DNA of 6,192 nt from an uncultured Bacteroidales bacterium (GTDB taxonomy: Bacteria; Bacteroidota; Bacteroidia; Bacteroidales; UBA932): NCBI GenBank assembly GCA_902461985.1, contig CABQAB010000120.1, positions 1-6,192 of the forward strand, given 5' to 3'. The notes beneath the pieces were generated by a model. It searched no databases and had not been told where the DNA came from. It was given only the letters and a program-made list of their open reading frames with translations. The position numbers and the translations under genes are program-made. Below, one piece after another: positions 1-5,979 of this stretch. Numbering within the stretch: position 1 is the stretch's first letter; every line of letters begins with the position of its first letter.

Positions 1-1
1 C

Positions 2-451
2 CTTTTCGAGGCCACGGCAGTTGCGGCCGCCATTTCCACAGGAGCGTCCCCGGAACTTGAAGCTGCCGCCGGCCGTTTCGCTGCTAATTTAGGATATGCC
101 TTCCAGATCAAGGACGACATTTTGGACTACTGCGGAACATCGACGGTCGGGAAGCCGCTTGGAGTGGACCTGAAAGAGAGGAAAATCACCCTGCCGCTGC
201 TCGGAGCACTCGCAAATTCGCCGGAGGACGAAGCCGTAGTGAGGAAAATGGTGAGGGAAATCCCCGAAAATGAAGAAAATGTCGGGAAACTGATGGAGTT
301 CGTGCATGAGCACGGAGGGATAGAATATGCCGACACCAAACTGACGGAATTTGTGGACGCGGCCGTAGCGGAATTGGAGGCTTTCAACGACTGCAAGGAA
401 AAGGAAATATTGAAGGAGCTCGCCCGGTATACGGCGCAGAGGAACAAATAG
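2..451 (+). CDS. Long-chain trans-polyprenyl diphosphate synthase, C-terminal part (5' end outside window)
   Basis: This enzyme class condenses isopentenyl diphosphate onto an allylic diphosphate to build the isoprenoid chain of quinones (menaquinone in Bacteroidetes); it is usually cytosolic or membrane-associated. An open frame enters from the left edge and gives 149 residues before TAG. The second aspartate-rich motif, FQIKDDILDY, lies at visible residues 34-43; its aspartates hold the Mg-diphosphate. It is followed by TVGKPLGVDLKERKITLPLL, the pattern of long-chain (octaprenyl/heptaprenyl-type) synthases; farnesyl synthases of the IspA type usually differ here. The first DDxxD motif and roughly the first half of the protein are missing because of the window edge, not a mutation. 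A TTG inside the frame (122) is not a credible start, since the conserved motif begins upstream of it. The gene ends 30 bases before holB, so co-transcription is likely. Chain length cannot be read from this fragment. Confidence 0.9.
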   Translation, partial: LFEATAVAAAISTGASPELEAAAGRFAANLGYAFQIKDDILDYCGTSTVGKPLGVDLKERKITLPLLGALANSPEDEAVVRKMVREIPENEENVGKLMEFVHEHGGIEYADTKLTEFVDAAVAELEAFNDCKEKEILKELARYTAQRNK

Positions 452-481
452 CCGGGAGACAATCCGGTGAAAGGGAAAACG

Positions 482-1525
482 ATGAAATTTTCGGAAATCA
501 TAGGCAATGCACAACTGAAACAGACTCTCGTGTCCATGGCGGACAGCGGGAGAGTGCCTCATGCCGTTCTGCTGTACGAGAACGACGGAGGAGGAGCCGT
601 GCCCATCGCCCTTGCTTTCCTGCAATATCTCAACTGCCGCAACAGACATGACGGAGAAGCCTGCGGCGTATGTCCGGCCTGCCGTCAGGCGGCAAAACTG
701 ATTTATCCGGACACCCATTTTGTGTTTCCGGTGAACAAAAGCACCAAAGTCAAGACAGACAAGCCTGTTTCGGACTCCTTTATAGAATACTGGAGGGAAC
801 TTGTGCTCGGCAATCCTTATTTCAGGGAGGAAAACCTTCAGGAAGCCCTCGGAATAGAGAGCAAAAAAGGGGAAATAGCCCTGCAGGAAGCCAAGAACAT
901 AATTTCCATCATGTCTTTGACGCCGATTTCGGACGGATACAAGGCTGTACTCTGCTATCTTCCGGAAAAGATGAACCAGACAGCGGCGAACAAACTGCTT
1001 AAACTGGTAGAAGAACCGCCTGAGAAATCAGTCTTCATATTCATCACCCACGCTCCTGAGAAAATGATGCAGACAGTCTTTTCCCGGTGCCAGAGCATGA
1101 GAGTCCTGCCTTTGACGCGCGAAGAGACGCAGTTGGCTGGCGGGAAAGCGGCCCGGGACGGAGAACTGGCTGACATAGCCGCCGAAATGCTGCGCTCGTG
1201 TGTGGACAAAAACCTGCTCGGGGCTTTGGCTGCCGGAGAACTGGCCGCCGCCCTTCCTTCGAGAGAAAGACAGAGGGACTTCTGCCAGACGTTGGGAGAG
1301 TGTCTGCGCGGAATTTTCCTCATTCAGAACGGCCAGGAAACTTTGGCGGAACTTTCTGGGGAAGACCGGGAACTTTGCTCGCAGGTGGCGGCAAAGGCAA
1401 ACACGGCATTTTGTCAGAAAGCCATGGCCGCAATCGACCGCACCGCCTCCCTATTGGACAGGAACGTTAACTCGAAAATCCTTTTCTGCGATCTTGCAGA
1501 CAGGATTTTCGTCTCAGTAATATGA
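482..1525 (+). CDS. holB: DNA polymerase III subunit delta prime
   Basis: Delta prime is the stator of the clamp loader (with DnaX and delta) that places the sliding clamp on DNA. The 347-residue product opens with MKFSEIIGN and GRVPHAVLLY, the usual start of HolB/DnaX-type AAA+ proteins. Cysteines C52, C61, C64 and C67 form the zinc module. LLKLVEEPP (about residues 172-180) and the SRC motif (201-203) match the family; in this family the SRC arginine acts as the arginine finger on a neighbouring subunit. The P-loop region reads YENDGGGAVP (32-41) and lacks the Walker A lysine, so this subunit probably does not bind ATP, as is known for delta prime. I chose the ATG at 482 because the conserved start follows it directly; an in-frame GTG at 467 would add MKGKT. 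The alpha-helical C-terminal collar domain is weakly conserved, as expected. Confidence 0.93.
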   Translation: MKFSEIIGNAQLKQTLVSMADSGRVPHAVLLYENDGGGAVPIALAFLQYLNCRNRHDGEACGVCPACRQAAKLIYPDTHFVFPVNKSTKVKTDKPVSDSFIEYWRELVLGNPYFREENLQEALGIESKKGEIALQEAKNIISIMSLTPISDGYKAVLCYLPEKMNQTAANKLLKLVEEPPEKSVFIFITHAPEKMMQTVFSRCQSMRVLPLTREETQLAGGKAARDGELADIAAEMLRSCVDKNLLGALAAGELAAALPSRERQRDFCQTLGECLRGIFLIQNGQETLAELSGEDRELCSQVAAKANTAFCQKAMAAIDRTASLLDRNVNSKILFCDLADRIFVSVI

Positions 1526-1704
1526 AAAAAATAAAGTGCATCAATAGAAATAAGATTTTTGAGGATAGATGTCTTTTCGAAAAAGGAGTTTGCCGGTGGC
1601 AAATGACTGATGAGAAAAGGCATATAGACCAAAAAGATATTTATTAGTGAGGCAGGTTAGTTTTTGAAGATTACTCAATATAACGCCGCAAGGCACAAAA
1701 GATT

Positions 1705-2928
1705 ATGGATAACTCAAACGAATCAAAAAAATACGACTGCTCAAGAGGGTGCACCGTAGAGCGTAACGACGAGGGAGAACTCAACTGCGGGTATCGTCCG
1801 GGCTGCTGCAAGATGGAAGTCTATGACTGGCTTTCAGGCGTGGCTCAGGAACAGTACAGCGACTATTTCGAGGTGCGTTTCAAGAACACCCGCAAAGGAA
1901 TCTACTACAATGCCTCCGGACAGAGTCTCAAGCAGGGTGACTTTGTAGTCGTAGAGGCAACCACAGGCCACGACCTCGGCATCATAACCCTTGAAGGAGC
2001 AGTGGTGGCAAAGCAGATGCAGAGCCGCAGAATCAATCCGGAGACCGCAGAACTGAAAAAAATCTACAGAAAGGCCAAGGTCTATGACATAGAAAAATGG
2101 AAGGAAGCAATCGAAAGGGAGCAGGACACGATGATACGGGCCCGTGAAATTGCTGCAGAACTCGGTCTTGAAATGAAAATCGGAGATGTAGAGTTCCAGG
2201 GAGACGGCACAAAGGCAATTTTCTACTACATTGCGGACGGGCGCGTTGATTTCCGCCAGCTTATCAAAGTCTTTGCTGAAGAATTCCGCATAAGAATCGA
2301 GATGAAGCAGATCGGAGCCCGGCAGGAAGCAGGACTCATAGGCGGATTAGGCGTATGCGGCCGTGAACTGTGCTGCTCGAACTATATTTCCTCCTTCCAG
2401 TCCATATCCACATCGGCAGCAAGAATCCAGGACCTCTCCCTCAATCCGCAGAAACTGGCAGGTCAGTGCGGCAAGCTCAAGTGCTGCCTCAACTACGAGA
2501 TTCCGTCATATATGGACGCCCAGTCCCGCATTCCGAAAGTCCTCAATCCGCTTGAGTTCAAGGATGGTCTGGCATACCTGATGAAAACCGACATTCTCCG
2601 GGAAGTGATGTTCTTCTCCTACGACAAGTTCTCACAGGCGAATATGTTCCCGCTCTCTGCAATCGAGGTGCGTGAAATACAGCGTCTTAACAGGGAGGGT
2701 ATCAAGCCGGATTCCATCAAGACGGAAGACGAGCCGGTTGCGCCTGAATTCGTGACTTCAGTAGGAGACGACAGCATAAGCCGTTTCGATGAAGCCCGCC
2801 GCAAGAAGAAAAACAACCGCAGGAAAGGAGGGCCTAACCGTAACAGGGGCTCAAGGCCTCAGCCTGATGGTGAAAAGTCTCAACAGAAAGGTGAAAAGCC
2901 TCAACCGACAGGCGAAAAACAGGAATAA
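1705..2928 (+). CDS. ricT: RicT/YaaT-like PSP1-domain protein
   Basis: The 407-residue protein matches the Bacteroidetes PSP1 C-terminal-domain family. In Bacillus subtilis the homologue RicT (YaaT) joins RicA and RicF in an Fe-S complex that aids RNase Y-dependent mRNA processing; its role in Bacteroidetes is less clear. The conserved core runs from about residue 40 to 300, with recognisable blocks VRFKNTRKGIYYN, GDGTKAIFYYIADGRVDFR and IEMKQIGARQEAG. Two CxxxxCC motifs (C218/C223/C224 and C255/C260/C261) are candidate Fe-S ligands. The N-terminus has five more cysteines (C12, C16, C28, C34, C35). The last 45 or so residues are basic and low in complexity, ending in three 7-residue repeats. 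The 179-base gap before it suggests its own promoter, but I see only a poor candidate (TAGTTTTTG at 1658-1666, one base too long and without a -33 TTTG). The stop overlaps the trmB start, so the two are probably translationally coupled. Confidence 0.9.
   Translation: MDNSNESKKYDCSRGCTVERNDEGELNCGYRPGCCKMEVYDWLSGVAQEQYSDYFEVRFKNTRKGIYYNASGQSLKQGDFVVVEATTGHDLGIITLEGAVVAKQMQSRRINPETAELKKIYRKAKVYDIEKWKEAIEREQDTMIRAREIAAELGLEMKIGDVEFQGDGTKAIFYYIADGRVDFRQLIKVFAEEFRIRIEMKQIGARQEAGLIGGLGVCGRELCCSNYISSFQSISTSAARIQDLSLNPQKLAGQCGKLKCCLNYEIPSYMDAQSRIPKVLNPLEFKDGLAYLMKTDILREVMFFSYDKFSQANMFPLSAIEVREIQRLNREGIKPDSIKTEDEPVAPEFVTSVGDDSISRFDEARRKKKNNRRKGGPNRNRGSRPQPDGEKSQQKGEKPQPTGEKQE
2857..2919 (+). repeat. 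Three 21-bp tandem repeats in the 3' end of ricT
   Basis: Three in-frame copies of 21 bases (2857-2877, 2878-2898, 2899-2919) encode PQPDGEK, SQQKGEK and PQPTGEK. They share a GGTGAAAA-like core and differ at several bases, mostly in the first half of each unit. The repeats lie in the disordered basic tail outside the conserved PSP1 domain. The period is a multiple of three, so gain or loss of a copy would keep the frame. Confidence 0.85.
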
Positions 2929-3746
2929 TGGGAAAAGACAAACTCCGCAAATTCAGGGAAAACGAGACTTTCCGCTGCCTTGTACAGCCCTCCGCAGACG
3001 AACTGCTTGATCCGGAAGCAGGAGGAGGGGCTGTCAGGGACTATCGTCTGAAAGGCCGCTGGGCGAGGGATTTTTTCGGAAATGACAACCCCATAGTCAT
3101 AGAACTCGGTTGCGGCAAAGGGGATTATACAGTCGCCTTGGCACTCCGGAATCCGGAAATCAATTTCATAGGCATAGACATCAAGGGCGCAAGACTCTGG
3201 AAAGGGGCGAAATACGCCACGGAAAACAATCTGCCGAACGTCGCCTTCATCCGCACCCGCATCGAATTCATCGAAGCCCTTTTCGGCAAGGGAGAGATTT
3301 CGGAGATATGGATTACTTTCGCCGATCCGCAAATCGGCAGGGAAAAGAAAAGGCTGACCTCCCCTCTTTTCCTGAACCGCTACCGCAGTTTCCTCAAACA
3401 AGGAGGAATCATACACGTCAAGACAGACAGCCTCTATCTCCACGCCTATTCAAAGGCCGTCGCTCAGCAGAACCGGCTCGGAATCATAGCCTGCGCATCC
3501 GACCTCTACGGCAGGGACCGGGAGTCTATCTGCAGCAGCGCTCTGGATTCAATCTGCGGACAGAAAGCAGTGGAAGCCTTGTTTGAAGTGCAGACTTTTT
3601 ACGAAAAACACTTCCTGGCACAGGGATATGCCATCACCTATCTCGCCTTCCTCATCGACCACGAAGGAGTATATAATAGCCCCGACTGGGATGAAGATTC
3701 CTACAAAGGCGAAAACCACCAGGCTTTTTCAGTAACATTACAATAA
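2928..3746 (+). CDS. trmB: tRNA (guanine-46-N7)-methyltransferase
   Basis: TrmB uses S-adenosylmethionine to make m7G at position 46 in the variable loop of tRNA; it is cytosolic. The 272-residue protein has the class I methyltransferase fold: motif I IELGCGKG (58-65), the acidic end of strand 2 at D84 in FIGIDIKGARLW, and IWITFADPQ (127-135), where D133 corresponds to the catalytic aspartate region. The proteobacterial DPWPKxRHxKRR motif is replaced by DPQIGREKKRL, the form I associate with Bacteroidetes. The C-terminal TFYE (223-226) matches the tRNA-binding TxxE motif. It is longer than the E. coli enzyme, with an N-terminal extension and a segment around residues 190-215 that looks inserted. 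The ATG shares its A with the last base of the ricT TAA stop (TAATG), which fixes the start and suggests translational coupling. No T-rich terminator hairpin follows. Confidence 0.93.
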   Translation: MGKDKLRKFRENETFRCLVQPSADELLDPEAGGGAVRDYRLKGRWARDFFGNDNPIVIELGCGKGDYTVALALRNPEINFIGIDIKGARLWKGAKYATENNLPNVAFIRTRIEFIEALFGKGEISEIWITFADPQIGREKKRLTSPLFLNRYRSFLKQGGIIHVKTDSLYLHAYSKAVAQQNRLGIIACASDLYGRDRESICSSALDSICGQKAVEALFEVQTFYEKHFLAQGYAITYLAFLIDHEGVYNSPDWDEDSYKGENHQAFSVTLQ

Positions 3747-3747
3747 T

Positions 3748-3785
3748 GTCCCGGACTGTCATGATATTGCCCGGACTGTCCGGAC
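3748..3785. repeat. Cluster of GTCC/GGAC palindromes and an 11-bp direct repeat
   Basis: CCCGGACTGTC occurs at 3750-3760 and again at 3770-3780, a 20-base period. The first copy is part of GTCC-C-GGAC (3748-3756). The second is part of the perfect interrupted palindrome CCGGAC-T-GTCCGG (3771-3783), which overlaps the 8-bp palindrome GTCCGGAC (3778-3785). The cluster starts just after the trmB stop. It could be a protein-binding site or a transcript hairpin that protects the 3' end; no T-run follows, so it is not a standard intrinsic terminator. I recognise no known operator. Confidence 0.55.
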
Positions 3786-3808
3786 CGGCGTAAATGGCAA
3801 ATTGAAGT

Positions 3809-3821
3809 CGTTGCTGCAACG
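3809..3821. repeat. 13-bp interrupted palindrome upstream of the outer-membrane gene
   Basis: CGTTGC-T-GCAACG is a perfect inverted repeat with a single central T, the same geometry as the palindrome at 3771-3783 but with unrelated sequence. A GAAGTC direct repeat lies at 3804-3809 and 3826-3831. A one-base spacer is too short for an RNA loop without opening inner pairs, so a DNA-binding dimer is at least as plausible as a hairpin. The function is unknown. Confidence 0.4.
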
Positions 3822-3871
3822 GTGGGAAGTCATTCTGCATCTTGATAGAGTTTTTAATGATTCTGTCAAAC

Positions 3872-4774
3872 ATGAAAACCTGTCATCTTTTTATTCTCTC
3901 CGCAGCAGCGCTACTCCTGTCACAGGCTGCATCCGGAAGAAGCCGCATTCCTGACAATCTGGAATATGCCTACAACCACACGCTGGAATTCACGTCAGGC
4001 GTAAGCGGAATGCCATACACACTCACAGGAGATGTGAAAAACGCCATGGGCATGGCCGGCGGAGGCAATTTCACTTTCCGCTACACCGGATTCTTCAACA
4101 AAAACTGGGGACTCTTCGTTTCAATCTTTTCGGATGTAGTTTCAGCTGACGAGAACAATTTCTTCACCGTAGCAAACCGCGCCGACGGAAATCGGTACAA
4201 ATATACCACAGGGCGTTATTACTACAACACGAATCTCGACAACAGCCTCGGCGGCGGTCTGGTCGGCGTCACCTACCGTTACGATTTCGGCAATGCTTCA
4301 GTAAGACCTCGTTTAGGATTAGGCGCGTCAGGCTTTTCCTACTCAATATCCCCATACGAAAGATTCAACCGCACCGACAATGGAGAACTGCCTGTAAGAA
4401 TCGCCTACAGCCCTGTCACTCCGCAAAAAGATTTCATTATCAGCGAAAGCGACTACTACGGAGGCGACACAGCTTTCACCTGCTATGCCGGATGTCAGAT
4501 TCTGTATACTTTCCGCAACACTTTTTTCATTTCCGCCGAATTGTCAATGAAGACATTCTGGATACCTGACATGGGACTCGAAAAAAGGACATATAAAGGC
4601 GAAAGCGCATATAATCCGGACAATTGGGCGGAAGCCGTCTACCAGTACGACTACAAAGACAGCTACAGCTACGGCGACAGCTACACCGCAACGGAAGCAC
4701 GCCTGCCATGGATGATGTTGAACGCAAGCATAGGAATCGGCTGGAATTTTGGAAGAAGCCGTTCACGTAAATAA
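3872..4774 (+). CDS. Predicted outer-membrane beta-barrel protein, function unknown
   Basis: I do not recognise a named family. From the ATG at 3872 the 300-residue product begins MKTCHLFILSAAALLLSQAASG, a clean Sec signal peptide with cleavage probably near residues 19-22. The frame extends upstream to an ATG at 3857, but that would put MILSN before the signal peptide, so 3872 is preferred. The mature part alternates aromatic and polar residues in short strands rich in Y, F, G and N, such as FRYTGFFNKNWGLFVSIF and VGVTYRYDFGNASVRPRLGLGASGFSYSI. It ends in a strand-like ASIGIGWNFGR. This is the composition of 8-12-stranded Bacteroidetes barrels of the OMP_b-brl/PorT-like type. The lipoprotein gene follows after 13 bases, so the two probably form an operon. 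No clear promoter is seen; the upstream gap holds palindromes. A transport, adhesion or structural role cannot be told apart. Confidence 0.8.
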   Translation: MKTCHLFILSAAALLLSQAASGRSRIPDNLEYAYNHTLEFTSGVSGMPYTLTGDVKNAMGMAGGGNFTFRYTGFFNKNWGLFVSIFSDVVSADENNFFTVANRADGNRYKYTTGRYYYNTNLDNSLGGGLVGVTYRYDFGNASVRPRLGLGASGFSYSISPYERFNRTDNGELPVRIAYSPVTPQKDFIISESDYYGGDTAFTCYAGCQILYTFRNTFFISAELSMKTFWIPDMGLEKRTYKGESAYNPDNWAEAVYQYDYKDSYSYGDSYTATEARLPWMMLNASIGIGWNFGRSRSRK

Positions 4775-4787
4775 AGACCCACAAGTT

Positions 4788-5243
4788 ATGAAAAAGATAA
4801 TATTTGCATTGTTCATGCTGCTTACGGCAGTTTCATGCGCTTTAAGTTACGATAACGGCGGTGTGGAACCATCGCCTTCAAGGTCAGACTACCTTATGAC
4901 AGTAGTCAACAGCAGCAAGGAATCTACAGTCTGGATTATTCCGGAATACAGGGAAGCCGCTCCGGGAGAACTGCCGGACGAATTGACAGCGAGTGAGGAG
5001 GCTGCGGTAATCAAACTTGAACCGGCATCGGCTCAGGAAGTCTATGTAAATCATAACGGCATCATACATCCGACCGAGACATATAAAACTGATGCCAGCG
5101 TAAAGATTTATGTAATAGAGACTTCCGTGTACAGCACAAAGACTTTGAACGAAATCCGCACCGGCAGACTCTGGCTCAAGCAGTTCAGCCTCACTGTCGA
5201 CGACCTCATCGCCGCTGACCGCAAAGTCGTGTATTCCGAGTAG
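4788..5243 (+). CDS. Small putative lipoprotein, function unknown
   Basis: The 151-residue product starts MKKIIFALFMLLTAVSCALSYDNGG. This is a lipoprotein-type signal peptide with a short basic n-region, a hydrophobic core and a plausible lipobox AVSC (C17), although alanine rather than leucine sits at -3. The residues after the cysteine (ALSYDNGG) lack the acidic run described as the surface-export signal of Bacteroidetes lipoproteins, so a periplasm-facing location is more likely; this is inference. The rest resembles a recurrent type of small Bacteroidales lipoprotein: a beta-rich body, the segment VKIYVIETSVYSTKTLNEIRT, then LKQFSLTVDDLIAADRKVVYSE at the end. I cannot assign a domain name. 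I chose the ATG at 4788 because translation from upstream codons in the same frame would place charged residues before the signal peptide. It lies 13 bases after the barrel gene and probably works with it at the cell envelope. Confidence 0.75.
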   Translation: MKKIIFALFMLLTAVSCALSYDNGGVEPSPSRSDYLMTVVNSSKESTVWIIPEYREAAPGELPDELTASEEAAVIKLEPASAQEVYVNHNGIIHPTETYKTDASVKIYVIETSVYSTKTLNEIRTGRLWLKQFSLTVDDLIAADRKVVYSE

Positions 5244-5285
5244 TCTGCGCTGCAATATTGAACTCAGCCAAACACAGCTGAAAGT

Positions 5286-5735
5286 CTATATCCTCTCCAT
5301 CTCGCGCCTCAGGTCCTTTTCCTTGATCGAGGCGCGTTTGTCGAACTCCTTCTTGCCTCGTGCGAGCGCAATAAGGAGTTTCGCATATCCGTTGTCCGCA
5401 ATAAACAATTTACTGGCGATGATTGTCAAACCCTTTTCCTTGACCGCCCGCTGCAGCTTGTTGAGTTCCTTCCCGTTCAACAGAAGCTTGCGGTCCCTGC
5501 GCGGGTCATGCTTGCCCCAGCTGCCCCACCAGTACTCCGCGATGTGCATATTCTTGACATACAGCTCGTTGTTGTTGAAATAGCAGAAAGTATCCACAAG
5601 AGACGCCTTTCCGGCTCTTATGGACTTGATTTCAGTGCCTGTAAGCACTATTCCGGCAACAAAAGTCTCGATGAACTCGAAATCGAAAGAGGCTCTTCTG
5701 TTCTTTATTTCAACATTGCTTTTCGCTTTGGGCAT
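5286..5735 (-). CDS. smpB: SsrA-binding protein SmpB (trans-translation)
   Basis: SmpB binds the tRNA-like part of tmRNA and brings it to stalled ribosomes, where the peptide is tagged and the ribosome released. The 149-residue product begins [21 protein letters not shown] and contains the family signatures [21 protein letters not shown] (from about residue 31) and [12 protein letters not shown]. It ends in a basic tail with GKKEFDKR (127-134), which in this family enters the mRNA channel. The length is normal. The frame continues upstream to a TTG at 5759, but the -7 box at 5764-5757 places transcription start downstream of that codon, so the ATG at 5735 is favoured. The gene is convergent with the lipoprotein gene (42 bases between stops) and divergent from metK. 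No ssrA gene is in the window. Confidence 0.96.
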   Translation of the reverse strand: MPKAKSNVEIKNRRASFDFEFIETFVAGIVLTGTEIKSIRAGKASLVDTFCYFNNNELYVKNMHIAEYWWGSWGKHDPRRDRKLLLNGKELNKLQRAVKEKGLTIIASKLFIADNGYAKLLIALARGKKEFDKRASIKEKDLRREMERI

Positions 5736-5756
5736 ATAATCATGTTTTTGAGTATG

Positions 5757-5764
5757 CAAATGTA
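5757..5764 (-). promoter_or_regulatory. Candidate -7 box of the smpB promoter
   Basis: On the minus strand these bases read TACATTTG, a perfect match to the Bacteroidetes -7 element TAnnTTTG. Transcription would start around 5750-5754, leaving a leader of only 15-20 bases before the ATG at 5735. No TTTG is found 19-21 bases further upstream, so the -33 half is missing or weak. Confidence 0.5.
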
Positions 5765-5839
5765 ATGTTTTTCAACGGTTCTTAGTATCCTTGTAAAACC
5801 TTTTTCACTATGCCGGGGCAAGAAAAGTGGCAATAATAT

Positions 5840-5870
5840 TTTGCACATCCGTTTTATGTGTGTATCTTTG
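5840..5870 (+). promoter_or_regulatory. metK promoter (Bacteroidetes sigma-A type)
   Basis: TTTG at 5840-5843 and TATCTTTG at 5863-5870 are separated by 19 bases. This matches the Bacteroidetes consensus TTTG-N19-21-TAnnTTTG exactly. Transcription would start near 5874-5878, which puts the SAM-II-like aptamer at the very 5' end of the transcript and gives metK a leader of about 270 bases. Confidence 0.8.
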
Positions 5871-5876
5871 CAGCCG

Positions 5877-5979
5877 GAATATGTGGAGAGATTTGTCTGC
5901 TTGCAACCACTCGAAAAAATGCTAAAATCGTCAGGAAAGCCTGGATGGGCTTGATTGTAATCGGCTGCTCTGCATATTC
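5877..5979 (+). promoter_or_regulatory. Predicted antiterminator helix of the metK leader
   Basis: GAATATGTGGAG (5877-5888) can pair with CTCTGCATATTC (5968-5979) in 12 continuous base pairs, ten Watson-Crick and two G-U (5884 with 5972, 5885 with 5971). The 5' strand contains the whole P1 5' arm of the aptamer (5883-5886). The 3' strand contains the whole terminator 5' arm (5968-5975). The helix therefore excludes both P1 and the terminator, as an antiterminator should. SAM binding would stabilise P1 and release the terminator. A local hairpin AAGCC/GGCTT (5937-5941 with 5948-5952) sits between aptamer and terminator and is compatible with either state. Confidence 0.7.
5883..5935 (+). promoter_or_regulatory. 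SAM-II-type riboswitch aptamer in the metK leader
   Basis: SAM-II is a compact pseudoknot that binds S-adenosylmethionine. Its conserved blocks occur in order and at near-standard spacing: GATTT (5890-5894), six bases, TTGCAA (5901-5906), fourteen bases, then GCTAAA (5921-5926). P1 can form between GTGG (5883-5886) and CCAC (5907-5910), directly after the UUGCAA block as in the family. An A-rich linker (5913-5919) follows P1 as expected. UCUG (5896-5899) can pair with CAGG (5932-5935) as the pseudoknot helix, and GATTT is complementary to AAATC (5925-5929). Two departures: P1 is only 4 bp, and three bases (AGA) separate its 5' arm from GAUUU, where zero or one is usual. The metK gene downstream makes SAM, so product feedback fits. 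I recognised this by motif from memory; a covariance search was not possible. Confidence 0.82.

Noticed and set aside
467..481. GTG at 467 as the holB start
   Set aside because: It would add only MKGKT before the conserved MKFSEIIGN start, and the purine-rich GAAAGGGAAAA between them is better read as the leader of the ATG at 482.
515..545. Loss of the Walker A lysine in HolB as a sign of a damaged gene
   Set aside because: Delta prime subunits are known to lack a working ATP site. The zinc module and SRC motif are intact, so this is normal for the family.
89..718. 209-codon minus-strand open frame across the polyprenyl synthase and holB
   Set aside because: It lies opposite two well-supported genes, spans their junction and has no recognisable product; it is an antisense shadow in GC-biased coding DNA.
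1589..1603. TTTGCC-GGT-GGCAAA hairpin downstream of holB as a terminator
   Set aside because: A perfect 6-bp stem, but it is followed by ATGACTGATGAG with no T-run and lies about 60 bases after the stop codon. It may be chance or a minor RNA feature.
1658..1666. TAGTTTTTG as the -7 box of a ricT promoter
   Set aside because: It has one base too many between TA and TTTG and no TTTG 19-21 bases upstream. It is kept only as a remark in the ricT entry.
3110..3586. 158-codon plus-strand open frame inside trmB
   Set aside because: It is an out-of-frame shadow of trmB. The trmB frame carries all the methyltransferase motifs across this stretch, while the shadow is rich in R, H and Q with no domain pattern.
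5264..5281. Inverted repeat TCAGC-N8-GCTGA between the convergent lipoprotein gene and smpB, as a bidirectional terminator
   Set aside because: The stem is only 5 bp and no T-run follows in either direction. The position is right but the sequence does not support an intrinsic terminator.
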